From assembly GCF_030814815.1 (NCBI RefSeq), contig NZ_JAUSVR010000009.1, positions 153,655-217,654 of the forward strand: a stretch of DNA of 64,000 nt. The letters run 5' to 3'. The stretch is from Ancylobacter amanitiformis. GTDB lineage: Bacteria > Pseudomonadota > Alphaproteobacteria > Rhizobiales > Xanthobacteraceae. How positions within the stretch are numbered: position 1 is the stretch's first letter; each line of letters starts with the position of its first letter. Positions 8,439-16,992 of the stretch are shown one piece after another. Both the position numbers and the translations under genes were made by a program. The notes beneath the pieces were generated by a model. It did not search any database. It was given only the letters and a program-made list of their open reading frames with translations, and was not told the origin of the DNA.

Positions 8439-8531
8439 TCAGGTCCAGCTGAACAGGAACGCGCCCACCGCCAGCAGGGTGATCACGATGACGGCGATCG
8501 AGTGCTTCATCGTCCAGTTGTGCAACGTCAT
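8439..8531 (-). CDS. 30-residue single-pass membrane protein
   Basis: ATG at 8531 is preceded by GGAGGA 7 nt upstream, a near-ideal ribosome site. The product begins MTLHNWTMKHS and then has one hydrophobic segment (IAVIVITLLAVGAFLF) ending in SWT. It is too short for routine gene calling. No family recognised; the strong ribosome site and clean transmembrane helix are the only evidence. Confidence 0.5.
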   Translation of the reverse strand: MTLHNWTMKHSIAVIVITLLAVGAFLFSWT

Positions 8532-8641
8532 GGCGCGTCCTCCGCTTGTTTCATTCCGTGTGCCGGCTCCTCAACCGGACGTCAATTGAACAATCACGCG
8601 GGAAGCTTTAACGAGGCCCCCTTTTGCAGGAGAGCGTCCCC

Positions 8642-9925
8642 ATGGGGTTTTGCGGCCTCGATTTCGGCACGTCCAATACCACGCTGGGCATCTGGCGCGG
8701 CGGAGCCCCCATGCTCGCCCCGCTGGAAGACGGCAAGACCACGGTGCCGAGCGCGGTGTTCTATGATCCGCGCGGCCAGCTCACCATCGGCCGGGCCGCC
8801 ATGGCGCGCTATGTCGCCGGCGAGGATGGCCGGCTCATGCGCTCGCTCAAGGCGGTGCTGGGCAGCGCGCTGATCGAGGAAAAAACCCAGATCGGCCGCC
8901 GCGCCGTGGCCTTCCGCGAGGTGATCGGCGACTTCATCGCCACGGTGAAGCGCCGGGCCGAGCAGGATACCGGCGCGGCGCTCGACAAGGTGGTGATGGG
9001 CCGGCCGGTCTTCTTCGTCGACGACGACGTGGCCGCCAACGCCCGGGCGGAAGAGGCCCTGATCTCCATCGCCGCCAGCATCGGCTTCCGCGAGGTCTCG
9101 ACCCAGTTCGAGCCGATCGCCGCCGCGCTCGATTATGAACAGCAGGTCGCGGGCGAGGAGATCGCGCTCATCGCCGACATTGGCGGCGGCACCTCGGACT
9201 TTTCCATCGTGCGCCTCGGCCCCGCCCGCCACGCCCGCACCGAGCGCGCGGATGACATCCTCGCCAATGACGGCGTGCGCATCGGCGGCACGGATTTCGA
9301 CCGCCATCTCAGCCTCGGCGCTCTGATGCCGCTGCTGGGCTACCGCAGCCCGATGAAGCGGCCGGGTCGCGACGTGCCCAGCGGCTATTTCCACGAATTG
9401 GCCACCTGGTCGAGCATCAACCGGCTCTACACCTCCCGCACCGTGCGCGAACTCAACGAGGTGCGGCGCGAGGCGGGCCAGCCGGCGCTGGTGGAACGGC
9501 TGATTCGCGTCATCGAGGAGCAGCGCGGCCATACGCTGGCCATGCAATCGGAAGAGGCCAAGATCGCCCTCGCGGAGACACCGCGCGCGCAGGTCGACCT
9601 CGCCTGGCTGGAAGCGGGCCTCTCGGTGGGGCTCACGCCGGACGAACTGGTCGGCCACACCTCGGAACTTGCCGCGCGCATCGCCCGGCGGGTCACCATC
9701 TGCCTCGCTCAGGCGGGGCTGAAGCCGGAGGCGATCGACGCGCTGTTCCTCACCGGCGGCTCCACCCGGCTCAATCATGTGCGGACCGCCATCGTCGCCG
9801 CGCTGCCGGGCGCGCGCGTGGTGGATGGCGACACGTTTGGCTCGGTCGGCACCGGGCTGGCGATCGAGGCCGCCCGGCGCTATGGCGCGCCGCGCCACAG
9901 CGAGGGCCGCGTCTCCGCCGCCTGA
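8642..9925 (+). CDS. Hsp70-family ATPase, YegD-like
   Basis: 427 residues. Contains the actin/Hsp70 ATPase signatures: phosphate-1 GLDFGTSNTTLGIW at the N-terminus, phosphate-2 IADIGGGTSDFSIV near residue 180, and the adenosine motif LFLTGGSTRLNHV near 370. It ends shortly after the ATPase domain, so it lacks the peptide-binding beta-domain of DnaK, as in YegD. Role unknown; possibly a chaperone-like ATPase. ATG at 8642 is preferred over a TTG six codons earlier because CAGGAG sits about 10 nt before it. Monocistronic by spacing. Confidence 0.87.
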   Translation: MGFCGLDFGTSNTTLGIWRGGAPMLAPLEDGKTTVPSAVFYDPRGQLTIGRAAMARYVAGEDGRLMRSLKAVLGSALIEEKTQIGRRAVAFREVIGDFIATVKRRAEQDTGAALDKVVMGRPVFFVDDDVAANARAEEALISIAASIGFREVSTQFEPIAAALDYEQQVAGEEIALIADIGGGTSDFSIVRLGPARHARTERADDILANDGVRIGGTDFDRHLSLGALMPLLGYRSPMKRPGRDVPSGYFHELATWSSINRLYTSRTVRELNEVRREAGQPALVERLIRVIEEQRGHTLAMQSEEAKIALAETPRAQVDLAWLEAGLSVGLTPDELVGHTSELAARIARRVTICLAQAGLKPEAIDALFLTGGSTRLNHVRTAIVAALPGARVVDGDTFGSVGTGLAIEAARRYGAPRHSEGRVSAA

Positions 9926-10033
9926 GAGCGCTCACGCAACGGCGCCGGGCATCGAAGGTGCCATGTTGCCGTTCTCGGGCCGAATCTCGGGGGGCGCCCC
10001 TCGAGAGTAGGCGGTCACAAGCGGAGCGCGATC

Positions 10034-10055
10034 GGTTATACCTGTACATATAACC
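10034..10055. promoter_or_regulatory. Palindrome upstream of the diguanylate cyclase gene
   Basis: A perfect 7-bp inverted repeat, GGTTATA (10034-10040) and TATAACC (10049-10055), around an 8-bp centre, in an AT-rich patch 57 bp upstream of the next gene. Dimensions suit a dimeric repressor or activator. The cognate regulator is not identifiable. Confidence 0.35.
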
Positions 10056-10112
10056 ACCCGACCTCACGGCCCCTCCCTGCCGGGAACCGCGACAGAAACG
10101 GCTTGTTGCAGC

Positions 10113-11591
10113 ATGCTTCATCTTCCCCACGAGGCCATGACGCCCACCGAGACGGATCGCCGCGACTACGCGCTGATGTTCGAACTGGCGCCGATCTCGC
10201 TGTGGCTGGAGGACTACACGGAGCTGAAGGCGCTGTTCGATTCCTGGCGCGAACAGGGCGTGACCTCGCTGCGCGATTTCCTGCGCGCGCATCCGCACAA
10301 GGTGCAGCAATGCGCCGAGTGCATCCGCGTCCTCAGGGTCAACCAGCGCACGCTCGCCCTTTACGAGGCCGACAGCCTCGAACACCTGGTCGCCAATCTG
10401 CCCCAGGTGTTCCGCGCCGACATGCTCAAGACCTTCGTCGACGAACTTTGCCAGCTGTGGAGCGGCTCCTCGACCTTCGTCAGCAACACGGTCAACTACA
10501 CGCTGTCCGGCCAGCGCCTCGATATCCAGCTCAAGGGCACGGTACTGCCCGGCCATGAGAACACGTTCGGTCGGATCTTGCTGTCGATCGAGGACGTGAC
10601 CGAGCGCGAGACCGCCCGGCGCCAGGCGGCACAGGCGGAAATCTATGCCCGCGGCCTGTTCGAGCATTCCCCCGTATCGCTGTGGGTGGAGGATTTCTCC
10701 AGCGTCAAGCATCTCATCGATGACCTGCGCCAGCGCGGCATCGCCGACCTCCGGGTGTTCACCGATGTCCACCCCGAATTCGTCGAGCGCTGCATCAGCG
10801 AGGTGCGCGTGGTGGATGTGAACCGCCACACGCTGGAACTGTTCGGGGCGACCAGCAAGGGCGAACTCATCGCCAATATCGGGCTGGTGTTCCGCGAGGA
10901 CATGCACCGCCATTTCCGCGAGCAGTTGATCGACCTGTGGAACGGAAAGCTGTTCCACCAGCGCGAAGTGGTGAATTTCACGCTGGCGGGGGACGAACTT
11001 TTCGTCCACCTGCAGTTTTCGGTTCTGCCTGGCCACGAACAGGACTGGTCGCTGGTGCAGGTGTCGCTGACCGACATCACCGCGCGCAAGAAGGCCGAGG
11101 CCTATCTCGAATATCTCGGCAAGCACGACGTGCTCACCAAACTCTACAACCGCTCTTTCTATGCCGACGAACTGAACCGGCTGGAGCGCAAGGGCCCCTT
11201 CCCCGTCACCGTCATCATGGTCGATCTCAACGATCTGAAGGTGGTGAACGACCAGCTCGGCCACGCCGCCGGCGACACGCTGCTGCGGCGCGCCGGCGAA
11301 GTGCTTGCCAAGGCGATCGACCGGCCCAATTGCGCCGCGCGAATCGGCGGCGACGAATTCGCCCTGCTGCTGCCGGGCACCGACGCGGCCGGCGGCCTCG
11401 CGGTGATGGAGAATATCGACCAGCTGCTCGGGGTGAACAACCAGTTCTATTCCGCCACCACGCTCTCGCTCTCCATGGGCATGGCGACCAGCGTCGCCGG
11501 CGAGCGGCTGGAACAGGTGGTCAAGCGCGCGGATTTCGCCATGTACCGCCACAAGCGCGAGCAGGATTTGGCGGCCGCCTCCGGCAGCTGA
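10113..11591 (+). CDS. Diguanylate cyclase with two tandem PAS domains
   Basis: 492 residues, no membrane segment, so cytoplasmic. Two PAS domains of the same subtype occupy about 23-170 and 183-320: LWLEDYTELKALFD / LWVEDFSSVKHLID, VNQRTLALY / VNRHTLELF and VLPGHE in both show an internal duplication. A GGDEF domain follows, with catalytic GGDEF at 412-416 (RIGGDEFALLLPG), so it should make cyclic di-GMP from GTP. A canonical RxxD inhibitory site at the usual spacing is not evident, and there is no EAL domain. It probably senses a small molecule or redox cue through PAS. Gene stands alone. Confidence 0.88.
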   Translation: MLHLPHEAMTPTETDRRDYALMFELAPISLWLEDYTELKALFDSWREQGVTSLRDFLRAHPHKVQQCAECIRVLRVNQRTLALYEADSLEHLVANLPQVFRADMLKTFVDELCQLWSGSSTFVSNTVNYTLSGQRLDIQLKGTVLPGHENTFGRILLSIEDVTERETARRQAAQAEIYARGLFEHSPVSLWVEDFSSVKHLIDDLRQRGIADLRVFTDVHPEFVERCISEVRVVDVNRHTLELFGATSKGELIANIGLVFREDMHRHFREQLIDLWNGKLFHQREVVNFTLAGDELFVHLQFSVLPGHEQDWSLVQVSLTDITARKKAEAYLEYLGKHDVLTKLYNRSFYADELNRLERKGPFPVTVIMVDLNDLKVVNDQLGHAAGDTLLRRAGEVLAKAIDRPNCAARIGGDEFALLLPGTDAAGGLAVMENIDQLLGVNNQFYSATTLSLSMGMATSVAGERLEQVVKRADFAMYRHKREQDLAAASGS

Positions 11592-11633
11592 ACCTGACGC
11601 CACGCGCCCTCAAGCAGCGCTCACGCGGCCCTG

Positions 11634-12059
11634 TCACGTTCCCGCGGCAATCCCCGAACGCGCCAGCTCCGCCGTGTGCGCGAAACACAGCTTGTTGCCT
11701 TCGGGGTCGCGGCAATAGGCGGCGTAATAATCCGCGCCGTAATGCGGGCGCAGACCCGGAGCGCCCTCGTCGAAGCCGCCATTCTCCATGGCCGCCCGCC
11801 AGGCCGCCGCGGCGGCCTGCGGCGTGGGGGCGGCGAAGCTCACCTGCGCTCCATTGCCCCAGGTGGCCGGCAGACCATTGAACGGGAACTGCACGAAGAA
11901 TTGCTGCCACGGCCGGCCGGGCACGATCCACGTGGCGCCCGCCGGCCCGGTATCCTCATAGGTGAAGTCGCGCACCAGCCCCAGCGGCGCCAGCACCGCC
12001 TCGTAAAACGCCGTCATCCGCGCCATGTCGCGCGCGCCGACCATGATATGGCTGAACAT
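11634..12059 (-). CDS. VOC family (glyoxalase/dioxygenase-fold) protein
   Basis: 141 residues starting MFSHIMVGARDMARMTAFYE, the usual opening of a single-domain VOC protein, and ending with DYYAAYCRDPEGNKLCF, the typical C-terminal metal-site strand. His near the start and Glu in PEGNK are likely metal ligands. Substrate unknown; lactoylglutathione-lyase-like or bleomycin-resistance-like proteins share the fold. A longer in-frame reading extends to 12287 but lacks VOC similarity there. Divergent from fpr across 243 bp. Confidence 0.8.
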   Translation of the reverse strand: MFSHIMVGARDMARMTAFYEAVLAPLGLVRDFTYEDTGPAGATWIVPGRPWQQFFVQFPFNGLPATWGNGAQVSFAAPTPQAAAAAWRAAMENGGFDEGAPGLRPHYGADYYAAYCRDPEGNKLCFAHTAELARSGIAAGT

Positions 12060-12302
12060 TGTCCCGTCCCCTCGACCGATCCGCCCGCTCGGGCTGGCCA
12101 GCCCGACCCGCCCGCCCGACCCCCTGCTTGACCCGCCCACTTGACCCGCCTCATGGCCGAAGCGGTACGCAGGGTTCATGTTGCGTCGCCCCCCGGCACC
12201 CGCAAGCAAGGGTCGACAGCGGCGTGAATGCGCAGTAAACCGGGGCCCGAGAATTACATGGACTTCCGGGATGTTGGAAGTTTTCACTTAGATGGATTGT
12301 AA

Positions 12303-13076
12303 ATGAGCAATCTTCACCGCGAGCGCGTTCTATCCGTCCATCACTGGACCGACAACCTGTTCACCTTCACGACCACGCGCGATCCGGCCTTGCGCTTCAA
12401 GAACGGCCAGTTCGTGATGATCGGCCTCGAGGTGGAGGGAAAGCCGCTGCTGCGCGCCTATTCCATCGCCAGCGCCAATTACGAGGAAACGCTGGAATTC
12501 TTCTCCATCAAGGTGCCCAACGGCCCGCTGACCTCGCGGCTGCAGCACCTGAAGGTGGGCGACGAGGTGATTGTCGGGCGCAAGCCGACCGGCACGCTGC
12601 TGGTCGATTATCTGGTGCCCGGCCGCCGGCTCTACCTGCTCGCCACCGGCACGGGGCTGGCGCCCTTCCTCAGCCTCATCAAGGATCCCGAGACCTACGA
12701 GAATTACGACAAGGTCGTCCTGGTCCACGGCGTGCGCACGGTTGCCGAGCTGGCCTATCGCGAGCTGATCGAGGAGGAACTGCCCGATAACGAGTTCTTC
12801 GGCGAACTGGTGCTGGAAAAGTTGGTCTATTACCCGACCGTGACGCGCGAGCCCTTCCACAACCAGGGCCGCATCACCGACCTCATCACCTCGGGCAAGC
12901 TGTTCGCCGATCTCGGCCTGCCCCCGCTCGCCCGCGAGGATGACCGCGTCATGCTGTGCGGCTCACCGCAGCTGCTCGACGACATGCGCGTGATTCTCAA
13001 GGAGCGCGGCTTCGAGGAGGGCTCGACCACGGAGCCGGGCGACTTCGTGATCGAAAAGGCCTTCGTCGAGAAGTGA
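12303..13076 (+). CDS. fpr: Ferredoxin-NADP+ reductase
   Basis: 257 residues, the length of bacterial subclass I Fpr. FAD-binding RAYS at 51-54 (RAYSIAS), NADP phosphate-binding segment ATGTGLAPF near 114-122, and MLCGSPQLLDDM followed by the C-terminal VEK, usual for the family. It moves electrons between NADPH and ferredoxin/flavodoxin, supporting oxidative-stress defence and biosynthetic reductases. Stands alone; the 3' end is 3 nt from the convergent membrane protein gene. Confidence 0.93.
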   Translation: MSNLHRERVLSVHHWTDNLFTFTTTRDPALRFKNGQFVMIGLEVEGKPLLRAYSIASANYEETLEFFSIKVPNGPLTSRLQHLKVGDEVIVGRKPTGTLLVDYLVPGRRLYLLATGTGLAPFLSLIKDPETYENYDKVVLVHGVRTVAELAYRELIEEELPDNEFFGELVLEKLVYYPTVTREPFHNQGRITDLITSGKLFADLGLPPLAREDDRVMLCGSPQLLDDMRVILKERGFEEGSTTEPGDFVIEKAFVEK

Positions 13077-13079
13077 GCG

Positions 13080-13391
13080 TCAGCGCAGGCGCCGGTCCGG
13101 GCTCCAGCGCGGATCGGCCTCGCGCGCGGCCTCCTCGGGGGAGAGCACACGGTATTCCGCCTCGATGACGTTGGGGCCGTCTTCGCGACGGGCGGCGGGG
13201 CGGCGGCCGAACAGCCGGTAGGCCAGCCCCGCGATCGCCACGACGGGGAAGACCACCAGGAACACGCTGGCCGCGACCAGCGCCAGCGCGGTGCCGACGG
13301 CAAGCGCCACGGCGACGACAATCGCCACCTGCCACCAGCTCACCCGGCGAACGGTGAATCGCATGCGATCGAACGGATCGGTCGAACTCAT
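13080..13391 (-). CDS. Small membrane protein, function unknown
   Basis: About 103 residues. After MSSTDPFDRMRFTVRRVSWW come two closely spaced hydrophobic stretches (about 22-60), then a basic patch and an acidic, charged C-terminus (VIEAEYRVLSPEEAAREADP). The tail VIEAEYRV recurs in small alphaproteobacterial membrane proteins. Start at 13391 chosen for the clean N-terminus; ATG at 13430 is possible. Convergent with fpr and divergent from the GNAT gene. Confidence 0.65.
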   Translation of the reverse strand: MSSTDPFDRMRFTVRRVSWWQVAIVVAVALAVGTALALVAASVFLVVFPVVAIAGLAYRLFGRRPAARREDGPNVIEAEYRVLSPEEAAREADPRWSPDRRLR

Positions 13392-13567
13392 CTCTTGGGT
13401 CTTTCCTCCTCGGCGGATATCCCGCTTCATGTGATATGGGCAGGCGCCGCCCGCATTCCAGCGTCGGCACCGCCAAATCCGACTATAAGGCCAAATGCGG
13501 CGTGGCCACGGCGCTGGCGCCGAACCGCGACCGAACAAGGCGCCGCACGGCGACGACGGAGATGATC

Positions 13568-14056
13568 ATGGACCTGCGCCCCGCAAACGAAGACGACCTT
13601 CCCGGCGTGCTCGCCATCTACAATGACGCGGTGCTGAATTCGACGGCGATCTGGAACGACACGCCGACCGACCTCGCCAACCGGCGCGCCTGGCTCACGG
13701 ATCGCCGCGCCAAATCCTATCCGATCGTGGTGGCGACGGAGGGCGAGCAGGTGCTGGGCTATGCGAGCTTCGGCGATTTCCGCCCGTTCGACGGCTTTCG
13801 CGTCTGCGTCGAGCATTCGGTCTATGTCGCGCAGGCCGCGCGCGGCCGGGGCATCGGCCGCCAGCTGGTCGGCGCCCTGTTCGAGCCGGCCCGCGCGCTC
13901 GGCAAGAAGGTGATGATCGGCGGCATCACGGCGGGCAATGCCGCCTCCATCGCCCTGCACGCGCGGCTCGGCTTCGTGCAGACCGCCTTCATGCCCGGCA
14001 TCGGCACCAAGTTCGGCCAGCGGCTCGATCTCGTCTTCATGCAGAAGGACCTGTAA
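13568..14056 (+). CDS. GNAT acetyltransferase (phosphinothricin acetyltransferase-like)
   Basis: 162 residues. LRPANEDDLPGVLAIYNDAV at the N-terminus and the acetyl-CoA pyrophosphate loop AARGRGIGRQLVGAL (Q/RxxGxG/A type) are clear, with LGFVQTAFMPGIGTKFGQ typical of the MnaT/Pat-like group that acetylates methionine sulfone, phosphinothricin or similar small amines. The exact substrate is not predictable. Start at 13568 has GGAG six or so bases upstream; an ATG two codons earlier is equally in frame. Confidence 0.83.
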   Translation: MDLRPANEDDLPGVLAIYNDAVLNSTAIWNDTPTDLANRRAWLTDRRAKSYPIVVATEGEQVLGYASFGDFRPFDGFRVCVEHSVYVAQAARGRGIGRQLVGALFEPARALGKKVMIGGITAGNAASIALHARLGFVQTAFMPGIGTKFGQRLDLVFMQKDL

Positions 14057-14144
14057 GGCGCCCGCGCACGTCGCGCCCGCGCGCGCTCGGAACAAAGAGC
14101 GCCGCCCGACGTTCCTAACCCACGACCTCGGAGGGATGTGGGAC

Positions 14145-14300
14145 ATGAACCGGAATGCGCTCTATGCGCTCGTCGCCGTGCTGCTCGTCGCGCTTGGCGC
14201 GGTGGGCGTCTATGCCTATCAGCAGCACGAAGAAGACAAGAACTCGCTGGAAATCAAGCTCGGCCCGAGCGGCATCAAGGTCGACCCGCCCAGCAACTGA
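14145..14300 (+). CDS. 51-residue single-pass membrane protein
   Basis: MNRNALYALVAVLLVALGAVGVYAYQQHEED is a membrane anchor followed by a short exported tail (SLEIKLGPSGIKVDPPSN). GGAGGG lies about 9-10 nt upstream of ATG 14145; an ATG at 14136 is too close to that site. Similar short proteins of unknown function occur in Hyphomicrobiales. A strong hairpin follows 40 bp downstream. Confidence 0.65.
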   Translation: MNRNALYALVAVLLVALGAVGVYAYQQHEEDKNSLEIKLGPSGIKVDPPSN

Positions 14301-14340
14301 CGCGACAGGCTTCGCCGCGGCGCGACGGCGCGGGAATGAC

Positions 14341-14366
14341 AAAGGCCGGGCACATGCCCGGCCTTT
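14341..14366. terminator. Bidirectional hairpin terminator
   Basis: An 11-bp perfect inverted repeat, AAAGGCCGGGC (14341-14351) and GCCCGGCCTTT (14356-14366), with a 4-nt loop. The arms end in three A/T pairs, so either strand yields a stem followed by a short U run. It lies between two convergent genes (the 51-aa gene and ahcY). Confidence 0.75.
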
Positions 14367-14410
14367 GCGCATCATCGGCAGGAAAAGCCGGCAGACAAGC
14401 CGGCCCTCGC

Positions 14411-15832
14411 TCAATAACGGTAGTGATCGGGCTTGAACGGGCCCTCGACCGGCACGCCGATATAGTCGGCCTGCTCGGGGCGCAGCTTGGTGAGCTTCAC
14501 GCCCAGCTTGTCGAGATGCAGCGCGGCCACCTTCTCGTCGAGGAACTTCGGCAGCGTGTACACCTTGCGGTCATACTTGTCCGGGTTCGCCCACAGCTCG
14601 ATCTGCGCGAGCGTCTGGTTGGAGAAGGAGGACGACATCACGAAGGAGGGGTGGCCCATGGCGTTGCCAAGGTTCACCAGCCGGCCTTCCGACAGCAGGA
14701 TGATGCGATTGCCCGAGGGCAGCTCGATCTCGTCCACCTGCGGCTTGATGTTGGTCCACTTGAAGTTCTTGAGACCCGCGACCTGGATCTCGTTGTCGAA
14801 ATGGCCGATGTTGCAGACGATGGCGCGGTCCTTCATCTGCCGCACGTGGTCGACGGTGATGATGTCCTTGTTGCCGGTGGCGGTCACATAGATGTCGGCG
14901 CGGGAGAACGCGTCCTCGATGGTCGCGACCTCATAGCCCTCCATCGACGCCTGCAGGGCGCAGATCGGATCGACTTCCGAGACGATGACGCGCGCGCCGG
15001 CCTGGCGCAGCGAGGCGGCGGAACCCTTGCCGACATCACCGAAGCCGGCGACGAAGGCCACCTTGCCGGCCAGCATCACGTCGGTGCCGCGACGGATGGC
15101 GTCCACCAGCGACTCGCGGCAGCCATAGAGATTGTCGAACTTCGACTTGGTCACCGAATCGTTCACGTTGATCGCCGGGAACAGCAGCTTGTTCTGCTCG
15201 GCGAGCTTGTAGAGGCGGTGCACCCCCGTGGTGGTCTCTTCCGACACGCCCTTGATCGAGGTCGCGACATGGGCGAACCAGCCCTTCGGCTTCTCCGCCA
15301 GCAGCTTCTTGATGAGGGCGAAGAAGATCTCCTCCTCCTCGGAGCCGGGCGTGTCGAGGAAAGCGGTGTCGCCATTCTCGGCGCGCAGGCCGTAATGCAC
15401 CAGCATGGTGGCATCGCCGCCATCGTCGAGGATCAGGTTCGGCACCAGGAGTTCGCCCTCCTTGGCACCGTGCCAGTCGAACAGCTTGGCGGTGTAGTCC
15501 CAGTACTCGACAAGCGTCTCGCCCTTGAAGGCGAAGACCGGCGTGCCGGCGGCGGCGATGGCGGCGGCGGCGTGGTCCTGGGTCGAGAAGATGTTGCAGG
15601 AGACCCAGCGCACATCCGCGCCCAGCGCCTTCAGCGTCTCGATCAGCACCGCGGTCTGGATGGTCATGTGCAGCGAGCCGGCGATACGCGCGCCCTTGAG
15701 CGGCTGCGAGGGGCCATACTCCGCGCGGATGGCCATCAGCCCCGGCATCTCGGTTTCCGCGAGCTCGATTTCCTTGCGGCCGAAAGCGGCGAGGCTGATG
15801 TCCTTGACGATATATTCGCTGGCGATAGCCAT
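14411..15832 (-). CDS. ahcY: Adenosylhomocysteinase
   Basis: 473 residues, normal for bacterial SAH hydrolase. It splits S-adenosylhomocysteine into adenosine and homocysteine, relieving product inhibition of methyltransferases. The NAD-binding loop AGFGDVGKG, substrate-region [16 protein letters not shown] and C-terminal KPDHYRY (K and Y that close over NAD of the partner subunit) are intact. The bacterial insertion (about residues 150-190, [16 protein letters not shown]) is present. ATG at 15832 opens [13 protein letters not shown] palindromic operator-like site lies about 90 bp upstream, shared with the divergent SGNH gene. Confidence 0.96.
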   Translation of the reverse strand: MAIASEYIVKDISLAAFGRKEIELAETEMPGLMAIRAEYGPSQPLKGARIAGSLHMTIQTAVLIETLKALGADVRWVSCNIFSTQDHAAAAIAAAGTPVFAFKGETLVEYWDYTAKLFDWHGAKEGELLVPNLILDDGGDATMLVHYGLRAENGDTAFLDTPGSEEEEIFFALIKKLLAEKPKGWFAHVATSIKGVSEETTTGVHRLYKLAEQNKLLFPAINVNDSVTKSKFDNLYGCRESLVDAIRRGTDVMLAGKVAFVAGFGDVGKGSAASLRQAGARVIVSEVDPICALQASMEGYEVATIEDAFSRADIYVTATGNKDIITVDHVRQMKDRAIVCNIGHFDNEIQVAGLKNFKWTNIKPQVDEIELPSGNRIILLSEGRLVNLGNAMGHPSFVMSSSFSNQTLAQIELWANPDKYDRKVYTLPKFLDEKVAALHLDKLGVKLTKLRPEQADYIGVPVEGPFKPDHYRY

Positions 15833-15918
15833 AATGGCGTCCCTTCTGCCTTGAGGCGGAACTTGCGGGCGGTTGGATTGCGCCGGGTTTAGCAGCCCGG
15901 ATCGGTGAATACAATAAC

Positions 15919-15940
15919 GATATAAAGATGTCTTTATGTC
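15919..15940. promoter_or_regulatory. Palindromic operator in the ahcY promoter region (SahR-like candidate)
   Basis: A perfect inverted repeat ATAAAGA (15922-15928), TG, TCTTTAT (15931-15937), extended to an imperfect 22-bp palindrome. From memory, AT-rich palindromes of this shape are the predicted targets of ArsR-family SahR-type repressors that control S-adenosylhomocysteine-cycle genes in Proteobacteria. The site overlaps the first possible ATG (15936) of the divergent gene, favouring a start further in for that gene. Confidence 0.45.
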
Positions 15941-15944
15941 AGGC

Positions 15945-16700
15945 ATGAGAAGACGGACGATGCGGGCGAGCGGCGCAGCCATTGGCGCACTGGCTTTCAT
16001 GGCCGTCGGGCTGGCGCTGGCGGCGCTGCTGGCGGGGCGCGGGCTCGACTATTTTTTTCTGGAGCGGGCGCGCCTGCGGCTGGAGCCGGTATTCGACCGG
16101 GTGTTCCGGGAGGCCAACGCGGCGCTGCCGCACACCGGCGCGCCCCGGCTGGTGATCTTCGGCGATTCCCGCGCCGTGCAGTTGCGCCTCGCCGCGCCCG
16201 AGGGATGGCAGCGGGTCGAGCGGGCCATCAGCGGCGAGACCACGGCGCAGATGCGCTACCGCATCGCACAGGACGTGGTGGGCCTCGCGCCGCGTGCGGT
16301 GGTGCTGTTTGCCGGCATCAACGATCTCGTCGCCGCCGCCGCCCTGCCCGGGCAGACGCATGCCGGGCTGGACGCCACGGTCGCCAACCTGACCGACTTC
16401 GTCCGGCAGGCGCGCGCCGCCGGCATCGAGGTGGTTCTGCTCACCATCGTCCGCCCGGCGGCGGTTCGCCTCATCCGCTGGCCGATCTGGCCGGCGGGCG
16501 TCGCGGAACTCGTCGCCGCCGCCAATGTGCGCCTGCGCGCACTGGCCGGCCCCGGCGTCACGGTGATCGATGCGGACGGGATACTATCGGGTGGCGCGGC
16601 GGTTCTGCCCGCGCGCTTCGCCACGGACGAGGTGCATCTGTCGGACGAGGCGAACGCCCTCCTGCGGCGGGAGATCCTCGCCGCGCTGCACGCGCAATGA
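15945..16700 (+). CDS. SGNH/GDSL-type hydrolase, membrane-anchored or exported
   Basis: About 251 residues. A hydrophobic N-terminal helix ([20 protein letters not shown]) is followed by [11 protein letters not shown], where Ser of GDSR is the nucleophile, then FAGINDLV (block III Asn) and [10 protein letters not shown] (Asp-x-x-His of block V), so the SGNH catalytic set is complete. Likely a periplasmic esterase or acyl-hydrolase acting on lipid or polysaccharide; the substrate is unknown. The start is uncertain among ATGs at 15936, 15945 and 15960. It ends 3 nt before the convergent ptsH stop. Confidence 0.75.
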   Translation: MRRRTMRASGAAIGALAFMAVGLALAALLAGRGLDYFFLERARLRLEPVFDRVFREANAALPHTGAPRLVIFGDSRAVQLRLAAPEGWQRVERAISGETTAQMRYRIAQDVVGLAPRAVVLFAGINDLVAAAALPGQTHAGLDATVANLTDFVRQARAAGIEVVLLTIVRPAAVRLIRWPIWPAGVAELVAAANVRLRALAGPGVTVIDADGILSGGAAVLPARFATDEVHLSDEANALLRREILAALHAQ

Positions 16701-16703
16701 ACG

Positions 16704-16988
16704 CTACTCGCCCTCGCCGAATCGGTCGGACACCAGCGCGTCCAGCGCGTCGACCACCGCGCCTGCCTGACGGCCGGAGGCCTCCACGAAAATGGTGGTG
16801 CCGGGCGCCGCGGCGAGCATCATGAGGCCCATGATGGAGGTTCCGCTCACCGTCTCGCCGCAGCGCGTCACGCGCACATCCGCGTCGAAGCGCTCGACGG
16901 TCTGCACGAACTTGGCGGATGCGCGCGCATGCAGCCCCCGCTTGTTGACGATGGAAAGCTCGCGCTGGATGGCCTGATCGGTCGTCAC
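16704..16988 (-). CDS. ptsH: HPr phosphocarrier protein
   Basis: 94 residues. RGLHARASAKF carries the phosphorylated His20, and GTSIMGLMMLAA carries Ser51, equivalent to the HprK-regulated Ser46 of Firmicutes HPr. In alphaproteobacteria this incomplete PTS (EI, HPr, EIIA-Man, HprK, no sugar permease) is regulatory. GTG start 4 nt after the stop of the EIIA gene, so it is part of the chvI-chvG-hprK-manX-ptsH operon. No EI gene is in the window. Confidence 0.93.
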   Translation of the reverse strand: MTTDQAIQRELSIVNKRGLHARASAKFVQTVERFDADVRVTRCGETVSGTSIMGLMMLAAAPGTTIFVEASGRQAGAVVDALDALVSDRFGEGE

Positions 16989-16992
16989 GCGG

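Noticed and set aside
9771..11603. 610-codon open frame on the minus strand
   Set aside because: Antisense to the diguanylate cyclase gene; His/Gly/Arg-rich with no domain, an artefact of high GC at third positions.
12262..12281. ACTTCC/GGAAGT inverted repeat upstream of fpr
   Set aside because: Only 6-bp arms; not a recognised SoxR or FinR-type site and expected by chance at this length.
15833..15944. SAH or SAM riboswitch ahead of ahcY
   Set aside because: Only about 100 bp separate ahcY from the divergent gene and no riboswitch core could be recognised; a protein operator is the better reading.
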